DNA of 64,000 bases. Source: Oceaniferula marina. GTDB taxonomy: Bacteria; Verrucomicrobiota; Verrucomicrobiia; Verrucomicrobiales; Akkermansiaceae. Shown here in pieces: positions 57,729 to 64,000 of this stretch (positions are counted from its first letter, which is position 1; each line of letters opens with the position of its first letter). The stretch is taken from NCBI RefSeq assembly GCF_013391475.1, contig NZ_JACBAZ010000001.1:1135925-1199924 (forward strand), written 5' to 3'. The notes under the pieces were generated by a model. That model was given only the letters and a program-made list of their open reading frames with translations. It was not told the DNA's origin and did not search any database. Both the position numbers and the translations under genes were made by a program.

Positions 57729-58541
57729 TCACATCTTCAGACCAAAAAGCTGCTTCAGTGCCTGAGCGGCACCTTCACTGGCCTCGTGGTCTGCCAAGTA
57801 TCCACCAAGCTGGAAAATCCGCTCTTTCACCTCGGCACAAGCATTGACCGGACATGCCAGATGAGCAGCCAAATCCACATTCATCATATCGAGATCGTTG
57901 TGGCCGTCACCAATCGCAAACCGGCGATCTCGAGCAACCCCAAGCAAACGCCCGATTTCAGCCATCGCACTCCCCTTGTGATAATCGGCGTGACTGAATC
58001 GAAGATAAATACCATTTCTCTGATACGACAAATTTTTCCGCTTGGGCAATTCCTCATCGAGGCGAGCCACGATCCCGTCCATTTCACTGGCGGTTGATGC
58101 CACGATACCCGCAGGTTCTTCCTCTTGAAATCCCCACACCGCAGCGGTCTCAGATTCCACCCACTTTTTCACCCGCTTGAGAAACCGCCCATGGCGCCAA
58201 AACAAACGACGATGCTCTTTCTCACATTGTTTATTCCATCCTCCAATCGGAACCCAACGCTGAAACGCATTCGGCACATAAATTTCGCGCTCCCGGACGA
58301 CCAAAAAGTCAGGCAAAAAGGGCATCTTTACATCTGCCATCCCTTGAACGGTAAACATCAGTGAACGCCCGGTATTAATCCCCCACACCGCCTTATGGGA
58401 AACCCTCAAGGAGCGAAGCAATGCATACAATTCCGGTGACACCGGAGGGTTCCTATCCGGCATTGCCAAGGTGCCATCAAAATCAAAAGCCAGCAGCCAA
58501 TCAGGGGAGTCTACAGGTTCCAGTGTTTTCACAGCACACAA
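57729..58541 (-). CDS. HAD-IIB family phosphatase
   Basis: A 270-residue soluble enzyme. Motif I is LLAFDFDGTL (Asp20 and Asp22), the Thr/Ser motif II is INTGRS, the conserved lysine is in ADYHKGSAM, and motif IV is GDGHNDLDMM. The cap has the IIB pattern, as in sucrose-phosphate and mannosyl-3-phosphoglycerate phosphatases. It would remove phosphate from a small sugar phosphate, substrate unknown. It begins 16 bases after the stop of the OmpA-like gene, so the two may share a transcript though no functional link is evident. Confidence 0.9.
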   Translation of the reverse strand: MCAVKTLEPVDSPDWLLAFDFDGTLAMPDRNPPVSPELYALLRSLRVSHKAVWGINTGRSLMFTVQGMADVKMPFLPDFLVVREREIYVPNAFQRWVPIGGWNKQCEKEHRRLFWRHGRFLKRVKKWVESETAAVWGFQEEEPAGIVASTASEMDGIVARLDEELPKRKNLSYQRNGIYLRFSHADYHKGSAMAEIGRLLGVARDRRFAIGDGHNDLDMMNVDLAAHLACPVNACAEVKERIFQLGGYLADHEASEGAAQALKQLFGLKM

Positions 58542-58557
58542 AAGGTCTTACCCGACA

Positions 58558-59877
58558 TCATTCGACTACGGGGATCGCCCGTCCGGGTGTCTGCTCATCC
58601 TCGGGAACAACCAAGGCCCTGGGTTCGTCCTCAGGCACGACCAATGCCCGTGGGCCATCTTCAGGCTCAACAATCGCACGGGGACCAGTTTCGTCATCCT
58701 CAACAGGAATCGCCTTCGGCATCGGTTTTTTGGGTTTAACCAGCACGGCCTTGACCGGTGGCTTTTCATCCGGCTTTGTTTCTGGCTTGGCTAGCTTCGG
58801 ATTTGTCCGCTTCGTCACAGGCAGCGGTTCAGGCCGGTAGTTTACTTCTTCGCTTGGCCGCTGCTTCCTCATTTTAATCTCAACCCGCCGGTTCGGTGCT
58901 TGCTGCTCCTTACTCCCACCTGTGACAATCGGATGAAGTTTACCAAACCCGCGAACCGCAACACGGTCCTCAGGTAAATCCATCGCCTTTACCAACCACC
59001 GTTTCACGGACATCGCTCTGCGCACAGACAGCTCCATGTTGGGTTCCTGGCCGCCAATTAAATCCGTATGACCATCAACCCAACACACCAACTTCGGATG
59101 TTTGTGAATCAACAAAGCCACTTTCATCAAACTCAATCTGGCACTCTGCCGTAACTCAGAAGAGTTGAACTCAAATAGCAAATCACTACCAATCAATGCC
59201 TTGCTTTTCAACAGCGCATTGCCGTCCATATTTGCCATTTTGTCCAAGGAAGTAAAATCCTTGAGCAACCCATCTTCGGCCTCTCCTTCCGCCCCTTTGC
59301 GCATTTGCTCGGTAAAGGCATCCGGGTCATATTCCTCTGCCATCCGAGCTCCCGGATCCACCGTCACTTGGGAATCACTGGCCCGAGGAAAAAAATCTTC
59401 GGTTTTTCCCATCTCCGGCAACTCCGGCTCAAAATTCTGAGAGGTCATCGGATCCATCATTTCACTCTCGATCTCACCTGCTGCCGCGGAACTGATCTCA
59501 GGCACCTGAACGGTCTCCAGATCAGGCAACACATCAATGTCCATTTCAGGAAGGTTTTCCAATACTTCCAATTCATCCGCAGGAGGCACCACTTCAACCG
59601 GAGCTTCGACCTCGGCCGTTTCAGGTGCAGACACCTCAGGCCGGTAATCTTCAAAATCCACCGGGTTCACGCGAACCACCTCAGTCAACATCTCACTCTC
59701 TTTCGCTGACTTCGGCAGCAACACATCAATCCTACTCAATCCGAAAAAAGCAAGAACATGCAATGCTACGGCAACACAAAGCGCAGTCAGGACCCATCGG
59801 CCCTGGCCTTCACTCTGCGGCAAGCGAAAAGAGGATGCCCCCCTGCTGCCACCATTCCAGCTATAGTCTTGCTGCAT
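58558..59877 (-). CDS. Anchored OmpA-family protein with C-terminal decapeptide repeat
   Basis: A 439-residue protein from the ATG at 59877. A membrane helix (WVLTALCVAVALHVLAFFGL) follows a short cytoplasmic N-terminus, as in TonB-like proteins. An acidic Glu/Val/Pro region (about 65-165) spans the periplasm. The OmpA domain (about 220-330) has DLLFEFNSSELRQSARLSLM, WVDGHTDLIGGQEPNMELSV and NRRVEIKM. A Lys/Pro segment follows, then three decapeptide repeats (PRAIVEPEDG, PRALVVPEDE, PRALVVPEDE). It should bridge inner membrane and peptidoglycan. The repeat motif reappears once at the end of the small pilus-cluster protein at 4889-5398. Confidence 0.87.
   Translation of the reverse strand: MQQDYSWNGGSRGASSFRLPQSEGQGRWVLTALCVAVALHVLAFFGLSRIDVLLPKSAKESEMLTEVVRVNPVDFEDYRPEVSAPETAEVEAPVEVVPPADELEVLENLPEMDIDVLPDLETVQVPEISSAAAGEIESEMMDPMTSQNFEPELPEMGKTEDFFPRASDSQVTVDPGARMAEEYDPDAFTEQMRKGAEGEAEDGLLKDFTSLDKMANMDGNALLKSKALIGSDLLFEFNSSELRQSARLSLMKVALLIHKHPKLVCWVDGHTDLIGGQEPNMELSVRRAMSVKRWLVKAMDLPEDRVAVRGFGKLHPIVTGGSKEQQAPNRRVEIKMRKQRPSEEVNYRPEPLPVTKRTNPKLAKPETKPDEKPPVKAVLVKPKKPMPKAIPVEDDETGPRAIVEPEDGPRALVVPEDEPRALVVPEDEQTPGRAIPVVE
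58594..58683 (-). repeat. Three 30-base tandem repeats in the OmpA-like gene
   Basis: Three in-frame units encode PRAIVEPEDG and two copies of PRALVVPEDE. The nucleotide copies are similar but not identical, so the array is probably old rather than actively slipping. Confidence 0.85.
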
Positions 59878-60024
59878 TGCGGTCAATCTTAACGTACCAG
59901 CGGTCAAAAGCAACCGACGGTTTCAGCTCTCGCCAGGGACGAACTATACCCATTTTCGTTTAAAAACCAGCACAGAATCCCTCCGTGATTACGTCTGCAA
60001 AGTGGTTCAACATTCAAAGAACCG

Positions 60025-60062
60025 AAAAAAAGCGGGTTACCCGTATTCCAGGCAACCCGCTT
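60025..60062 (-). terminator. Rho-independent terminator after pnp
   Basis: On the minus strand the arms GCGGGTTGCC and GGGTAACCCGC form a strong G/C-rich stem, followed directly by seven T. It lies 43 bases beyond the pnp stop. Confidence 0.92.
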
Positions 60063-60104
60063 GTTGATCATTCTCTGCGCTTAAACATCAGAAAACTTCC
60101 AGCC

Positions 60105-62255
60105 TTACTCGGCGGAATCTGATGCAGCAGCCGCTTCCTGCTGCTTAGCCTCGCGGGCTGCAGCACGGATCGACATCTTAACCCGACCACGGTCGTCTAC
60201 GCCAATGCACTTGGCGGTAACCGTGTCACCTTTTTTGACCACGTCTTCGGTTTTTTCAACCCGACCTTCGGCCAATTCGGAAATGTGGATCAAGCCATCC
60301 TTACCAGGAAGAACCTGCATGAAGGCTCCAAAGTTCGTCGTGGAAACAATAGGTCCGGTGTAAGTCTTACCAACTTCACACTCAGCGAACATTTGTTCGA
60401 TCATTTCCATCGCGCGGTCGAGGCTTTCCTTCTTGGAAGCGTAAACGTGCACGGTGCCATCATCTTCGATGTTGATGTCTGCACCAGACTCAGCCTGAAT
60501 ACCTTTGATGTTCTTGCCACCAGGTCCGATGAGTTCACCGATACGCTCTGGGTCGATCTTGGTGGACTCAATACGTGGTGCGTGCTCACTAAGGTCAGCT
60601 GGACCAGCAATGGTGTCTTCCATTTTCTTCAGAACGATACCACGAGCATCTGTCGCTTTCACAAGAGCTTCCTCAAGGATGGAAAGTGGGATACCTGGAA
60701 GCTTAAGGTCAAGCTGGTAACCCGTCACACCTTCGCTGGTTCCACAAACTTTGAAGTCCATGTCGCCGTAGAAGTCCTCACTACCGATGATGTCGAGCAG
60801 GGTCTTGTATTCCTTGATGTTGTCGTTTTCATCCATCTCGGTAACCAGACCAACCGCGATCGCACCAACAGGGCGAATGAGTGGCACACCTGCATCAAGC
60901 AGAGCCATGGTGCCGGAACAAACGGTTGCCATGGATGATGAACCATTGGACTCAAGCACCTCGGAGGTCACACGCATCGCATATGGGAAGTCCTCAACAG
61001 ATGGGATCACAGGCTCGATCGAACGTTCAGCAAGAGCACCGTGACCAATTTCACGACGATTCATGCCGCCAAAACGACCGGCTTCACCCACGGAGAATGG
61101 AGGGAAGCTATAGTGCAGGAAGAAACGCTTACTGTCAGCTCCGCCGGCGTAGTTATCATAATACATACACTCATCAGCTGGTGCGAGAGTGGCAGTCGCC
61201 AAAGCCTGAGTCTCACCACGGGCGAAAATCGAAGATCCGTGCACACGTGGAAGCGCTCCTGCCTCAGAGTAAAGTGGGCGGAGTGTATTGATATCACGGC
61301 CATCAGCGCGGACGCCTTTTTCCATGATCGCGATACGGAACGCCTTCTTCTGAATGTATTCAAAGCACTGTTCGATTTCGAACTCGGAAACGGTAGGAAC
61401 GCGTTCCTTAAGCGTAGCTTCGACTTCGTCGCGGAGAGCTCCGACTTTCTTACCACGCTCAACCTTGTTAGGAGCGTAGATAGCGTCTTCGATGCGATCA
61501 CCTGCTACTTCGTAAGCAATCTCAAGGAGGTCTTCCTTGGCAACCGTGACGGTGTAGTCACGCTTTGGCTTGCCAATTTTAGCAGCAAGCTCCTCGATAG
61601 CGTTCACGATGACCATGACGTTCTCTTGAGCAAAGTGGAGCGCCTTAACAAACTCAGCTTCTGGAAGCTCGTTGGCAGCACCTTCGATCATGATAACCTC
61701 GGTCTTGTTCCCCACGTAAACGAGGTCAAGATCGCTGTCTTCACGCTGTTCAAAAGTTGGGTTCACGATGAACTCTCCATCGACACGACCAACACGCACA
61801 GCACCGATTGGACCGGCGAATGGGATGTCAGAGATCGCGAGAGCGGCAGAGGCACCGTTCATGCTGAGGATGTCAGCGTCATTCTCACCGTCAGCGGCAA
61901 GCATGAGAGCGATGATTTGAGTGTCGTAAAGGTAACCTTTGGGGAAAAGCGGACGCAGTGGACGGTCTGTCATGCGGCAGGTAAGAACCTCCTTTTCGGT
62001 AGGACGGCCTTCGCGCTTGAAGTAGCCACCAGGGAAAGTGCCCGCTGCAGCAGCGCGCTCTTTATATTCAACAGACAGGGGGAACCATGTCTGACCTTCG
62101 CGGATTTTTGATTGTGAAACAGCGGTTACGAGAACAACAGTTTCGCCGGATGTAATTTCTACAGCGCCGTCGGCCAACTTGGCCAATTTACCCGTTTCAA
62201 TCGTGATCGGGTTCGACCCCACAGGGATCGTGATGGTTTCAATATTCATTTCCAT
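60105..62255 (-). CDS. pnp: Polyribonucleotide nucleotidyltransferase (PNPase)
   Basis: I start at the ATG at 62255 ([13 protein letters not shown]); an upstream frame extension is unlikely and an ATG at 62249 is possible. The 716-residue enzyme has two RNase PH domains ([51 protein letters not shown]), a KH domain ([20 protein letters not shown]) and a C-terminal S1 domain ([22 protein letters not shown]). It degrades RNA phosphorolytically from the 3' end. It follows rpsO, the common gene order, and has a terminator-like hairpin between the two genes and another after its stop. Confidence 0.97.
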   Translation of the reverse strand: MEMNIETITIPVGSNPITIETGKLAKLADGAVEITSGETVVLVTAVSQSKIREGQTWFPLSVEYKERAAAAGTFPGGYFKREGRPTEKEVLTCRMTDRPLRPLFPKGYLYDTQIIALMLAADGENDADILSMNGASAALAISDIPFAGPIGAVRVGRVDGEFIVNPTFEQREDSDLDLVYVGNKTEVIMIEGAANELPEAEFVKALHFAQENVMVIVNAIEELAAKIGKPKRDYTVTVAKEDLLEIAYEVAGDRIEDAIYAPNKVERGKKVGALRDEVEATLKERVPTVSEFEIEQCFEYIQKKAFRIAIMEKGVRADGRDINTLRPLYSEAGALPRVHGSSIFARGETQALATATLAPADECMYYDNYAGGADSKRFFLHYSFPPFSVGEAGRFGGMNRREIGHGALAERSIEPVIPSVEDFPYAMRVTSEVLESNGSSSMATVCSGTMALLDAGVPLIRPVGAIAVGLVTEMDENDNIKEYKTLLDIIGSEDFYGDMDFKVCGTSEGVTGYQLDLKLPGIPLSILEEALVKATDARGIVLKKMEDTIAGPADLSEHAPRIESTKIDPERIGELIGPGGKNIKGIQAESGADINIEDDGTVHVYASKKESLDRAMEMIEQMFAECEVGKTYTGPIVSTTNFGAFMQVLPGKDGLIHISELAEGRVEKTEDVVKKGDTVTAKCIGVDDRGRVKMSIRAAAREAKQQEAAAASDSAE

Positions 62256-62473
62256 TATCTTATTTCTTTCTTCTTGGTTTGTTATCCCGCTTACACCGAA
62301 TGTGCGCACAGGATGACGTCTCTATGTTTTGTTTCGATCAATGCCTCTGGCGCTATCCATGATAGTTCCAGGAAAGGGGTTAGCGAGAAATACACTCGTA
62401 GAAATTTTTCAAAGGCAATGCCGAATCCCCATAGGATGGACGAGACAATAATTCCGATCCAAAGGGGGCATAA

Positions 62474-62503
62474 GCAAAACGGCCACGGAGACCCGTGACC
62501 GTT
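62474..62503 (-). terminator. Terminator or attenuator between rpsO and pnp
   Basis: On the minus strand AACGGTCACGG and CCGTGGCCGTT form an 11-pair stem with one G-T wobble and a 4-base loop, followed by TTTGCTT. It starts 15 bases after the rpsO stop. It could end most rpsO messages and lower pnp expression. The remaining 220 bases to pnp hold no gene. Confidence 0.8.
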
Positions 62504-62517
62504 TGCAAAAATTTGAA

Positions 62518-62778
62518 TTAGCGGCGAAGTCCAAGGCCCTTAATGAGCTTTTGGTAACGCTCTTCGGATTGCCCTTTGAGGTAATCGAGAAGTTTACGGC
62601 GCTGAGCCACCATTGTGAGAAGTCCACGACGGCTGGCGAAGTCTTTTTTATGCTCACCCATGTGCTCGGTGAGATGCTTGATGCGCTTAGTAAGAAGCGC
62701 AATTTGGTAATCGGCGCTACCAGTGTCCTTGTCGTGTTGTTGGTAGTCTTTCGGGTTGATTTCAGTTTCTGTACTCAT
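62518..62778 (-). CDS. rpsO: 30S ribosomal protein S15
   Basis: An 86-residue protein close to the family length of 88-89. The sequence has the S15 pattern: [33 protein letters not shown], and [20 protein letters not shown] at the C-terminus. It binds 16S rRNA in the central domain of the small subunit. The ATG at 62778 follows AACTAATACC with no Shine-Dalgarno, and the same last bases precede the major pilin start. An in-frame extension upstream is not needed. It probably forms an operon with pnp. Confidence 0.97.
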   Translation of the reverse strand: MSTETEINPKDYQQHDKDTGSADYQIALLTKRIKHLTEHMGEHKKDFASRRGLLTMVAQRRKLLDYLKGQSEERYQKLIKGLGLRR

Positions 62779-62836
62779 GGTATTAGTTCTGTTCCAGACC
62801 AGCTCCTTGCCAGTCGGCCCTTGTGCGGGAGGCGGC

Positions 62837-62864
62837 AATAAAACAGAAAACTGCAAAATTGCAA
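62837..62864 (-). promoter_or_regulatory. Promoter candidate for rpsO
   Basis: On the minus strand TTGCAA (62864-62859) and TTTATT (62842-62837) are separated by 16 bases. They lie 59-86 bases upstream of the rpsO ATG. A perfect 14-base palindrome lies just upstream of the -35 box. Confidence 0.35.
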
Positions 62865-62867
62865 GAG

Positions 62868-62881
62868 ATAAGCATGCTTAT
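62868..62881. promoter_or_regulatory. Perfect palindrome upstream of the rpsO promoter
   Basis: ATAAGCATGCTTAT is a perfect 14-base inverted repeat, 3 bases upstream of the candidate -35 box of rpsO and 60 bases after the stop of the small secreted gene. It could be an operator or a weak 3' hairpin. Confidence 0.4.
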
Positions 62882-62940
62882 TTTACCCTGAATATATGCT
62901 TTGAGAGACACTGAGCAGACGTGTAAAAAGCCTCTATAAG

Positions 62941-63285
62941 TCATTCATTTGGATAACGCTCATAGCATATCTGAAAAGACTCGGCAGCCATGCTAAACCA
63001 ACGCCGGGCCAAGGTCTCATCACCACGTTTTCGTTCCTGCATGGCTAATTTAAGTTCAGCCAACCCTTTTTTGTAATAGATTTCGCCAAACTTGGATCCC
63101 ATCACTACCCTGCCTCGTTGACCGTAAACATCCACCACATGTTCCAGCGTTCTCTGACAGCTCCGGTAGTCTTTATCCACCCATGCCTGATTCGCCCGCT
63201 GAACATAGCTCGATAAATTCTCTGCCGAGATAGAACTCGCTCCGAATAAAAGGGCGATCAATAAGGTAAAAAGGTAAGCTTGCAT
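62941..63285 (-). CDS. Small secreted TPR-like protein
   Basis: A 114-residue protein with a signal peptide (AYLFTLLIALLFGASSISA). The mature part has about two TPR-like helical pairs (YVQRANQAWVDKDYRSCQRT; IYYKKGLAELKLAMQERKRG; RWFSMAAESFQICYERYP). It ends at YPNE, a point where longer relatives would continue with further repeats, so it may be a truncated derivative. The next bases in frame after the stop do not give a convincing continuation. It lies between the rRNA operon terminator and rpsO. Confidence 0.72.
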   Translation of the reverse strand: MQAYLFTLLIALLFGASSISAENLSSYVQRANQAWVDKDYRSCQRTLEHVVDVYGQRGRVVMGSKFGEIYYKKGLAELKLAMQERKRGDETLARRWFSMAAESFQICYERYPNE

Positions 63286-63356
63286 AGCTACACAACTGCT
63301 ACAGCGCTCAGCATCTTAGGTTTTTCCGCCCCTCCCTTTCTTGGCTCAAAGGGCAC

Positions 63357-63395
63357 AAAAAAAGCCCGGTTTCTTCCGTCAGGAAAAAACCGGGC
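63357..63395 (-). terminator. Rho-independent terminator of the rRNA operon
   Basis: On the minus strand GCCCGGTT and AACCGGGC arms with an inner TTTTCC/GGAAGA pairing are followed directly by seven T. It lies 5 bases beyond the 5S gene. Confidence 0.92.
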
Positions 63396-63400
63396 ATAGA

Positions 63401-63515
63401 CCTGGCAACGACCTACTCTCACAGGGCCTATCGCCCCACTACCATCGGCGCAACAGCGTTTCACTTCCGGGTTCGGGATGGGACCGGGTGGTTCCACCAT
63501 GCTATGGTCACCAGA
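63401..63515 (-). rRNA. rrf: 5S ribosomal RNA
   Basis: The minus strand carries a full 5S sequence of about 115 bases, beginning TCTGGTGACCATAGCATGG. It has the conserved CCCATCCCGAACCCGGAAG loop and GCGCCGATGGTAGTG, ending GTAGGTCGTTGCCAGG. Its two ends pair (CTGG/CCAG). It is in order 23S-5S on the minus strand and is followed by a strong terminator. Confidence 0.97.
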
Positions 63516-63878
63516 GGTCGGGCTACGTGTTCCTGTTAACAGTTATCTGTTATCCGCTATCAGGATTGTATCGCGACCTCCAATTACCCTAGCCTTGTGG
63601 CTTCGATGATTAGAGTGTTCGTTATTCGGTCTTGGGAAAGATCGGAGTAATCAACCACTGATAACTTAATATCCGGTAACTGATAACCTGAACGCGCAGC
63701 GTTCGCTGACAACTGTAGAGAATGATATTTCCTTTTACTTTTAAAACCATGACCAAGTTTTGTCTCAGTCCTTGTCTTACTCGTTTAACATGGCTTTCAC
63801 CAATCAAACTTGAATTTCAATTTTGCCTTCCTTGAAATCATCGTTTCACCCAGAGGGCGAAAAAACTAGAATTTCGAA
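63516..63878 (-). other. Long 23S-5S spacer with GTTATC-type inverted repeats
   Basis: About 363 bases, longer than usual. No tRNA is visible. Two segments, 63536-63563 and 63658-63690, carry related GTTATC/GATAAC elements in opposite orientation and could pair in the transcript around a 95-base loop, perhaps marking a processing site. The rest has no features I can support. Confidence 0.7.
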
Positions 63879-64000
63879 GGAATCAAGCCAGACAGACGAT
63901 TAGTACTGGTGAGCTGCATACATTGCTGCACTTCCACCCCCAGCCTATCAACGTGGTGGTCTTCCACGGTCTTTCAGGGAAAATTAATCTTAAGAATCGC
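63879..64000 (-). rRNA. rrl: 23S ribosomal RNA, 3' end (partial)
   Basis: The minus strand at the window edge carries the end of domain VI of 23S rRNA, including AGACCACCACGTTGATAGG, GGAAGTGCAGCAATGTATG and CTCACCAGTACTAATCGTC. The 3' end is placed near 63879 by analogy with the GCTTGATT-type end. The 5' remainder lies outside the window. Confidence 0.95.

Noticed and set aside
61041..62111. A 356-codon plus-strand open frame
   Set aside because: It is fully antisense to pnp, whose protein is unmistakable; the frame is open through codon bias.
62941..63285. Pseudogene call for the small TPR protein
   Set aside because: The short length and abrupt end suggest truncation, but the sequence past the stop does not continue the domain, so I left it as an intact small gene.
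63516..63878. A tRNA in the rRNA spacer
   Set aside because: I found no cloverleaf arms or a GTTCGANTC T-loop in either strand of the spacer.

Overview
The window looks like a chromosomal segment of a Verrucomicrobiota bacterium, class Verrucomicrobiae (Akkermansia/Rubritalea/Persicirhabdus relatives). I infer this from a PPC-domain/DUF1501/DUF1549-DUF1553 secreted gene set, a type IV pilus cluster whose gene order matches what I recall of Akkermansia muciniphila Amuc_1102 to Amuc_1098, membrane Ser/Thr kinases with lectin-like ectodomains, a double-length UvrA, System II cytochrome c maturation, and many starts without a Shine-Dalgarno sequence. There is no phage, insertion sequence, CRISPR array or tRNA that I can see.

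Layout. 1-3.8 kb (minus): three secreted or Tat-exported proteins of the DUF1501/DUF1549 type. 3.9-4.8 kb (plus): a phosphodiester glycosidase-like lipoprotein. 4.9-18.9 kb (minus): a 15-gene type IV pilus cluster, transcribed pilT, major pilin, PilM-PilN-like fusion, PilO-like, PilP-like, secretin, a GspE-N-like protein, pilB, pilC, a small membrane protein, a second pilin, then four small exported or anchored proteins. 19.0-21.5 kb (minus): a minimal ABC transporter plus an anchored His/Cys-containing protein.

21.7-41.0 kb is mostly plus strand: a SpmA/SpmB-like protein, a very long 2-oxoacid:ferredoxin oxidoreductase, a SurA-like foldase, an SDR, a heme/cytochrome c group (hemW, TPR protein, lipoprotein, resB, ccsA, hemE, hemN), a minus-strand ThuA protein, a DEAD-box helicase and ruvC. 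41.1-56.2 kb (plus): OmpA protein, M23 peptidase, a Ser/Thr kinase with two lectin-like domains, a paralogous pseudokinase, a 1817-residue tandem UvrA, a tandem trypsin-like protease whose second domain is dead, and rarD. 56.2-64 kb (minus): a vWA protein, a HAD phosphatase, an OmpA protein with a C-terminal repeat, rpsO-pnp, a small secreted protein, and the 3' part of an rRNA operon (23S end, long spacer, 5S, terminator).

How it fits together. The pilus cluster encodes both motors (PilB, PilT), the inner-membrane platform (PilC, PilM-N fusion, PilO-like), the secretin and two prepilins; only a prepilin peptidase is missing from view. The heme group supplies and attaches heme. The 41-48 kb block (peptidoglycan-binding OmpA, LytM-type peptidase, kinase/pseudokinase with ectodomains) reads as an envelope-sensing neighbourhood. 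The least described elements are the kinase/pseudokinase pair, the pilus accessory proteins, the structured AAC-repeat leader of the major pilin, and the frequent SD-less starts with ACC directly before ATG.
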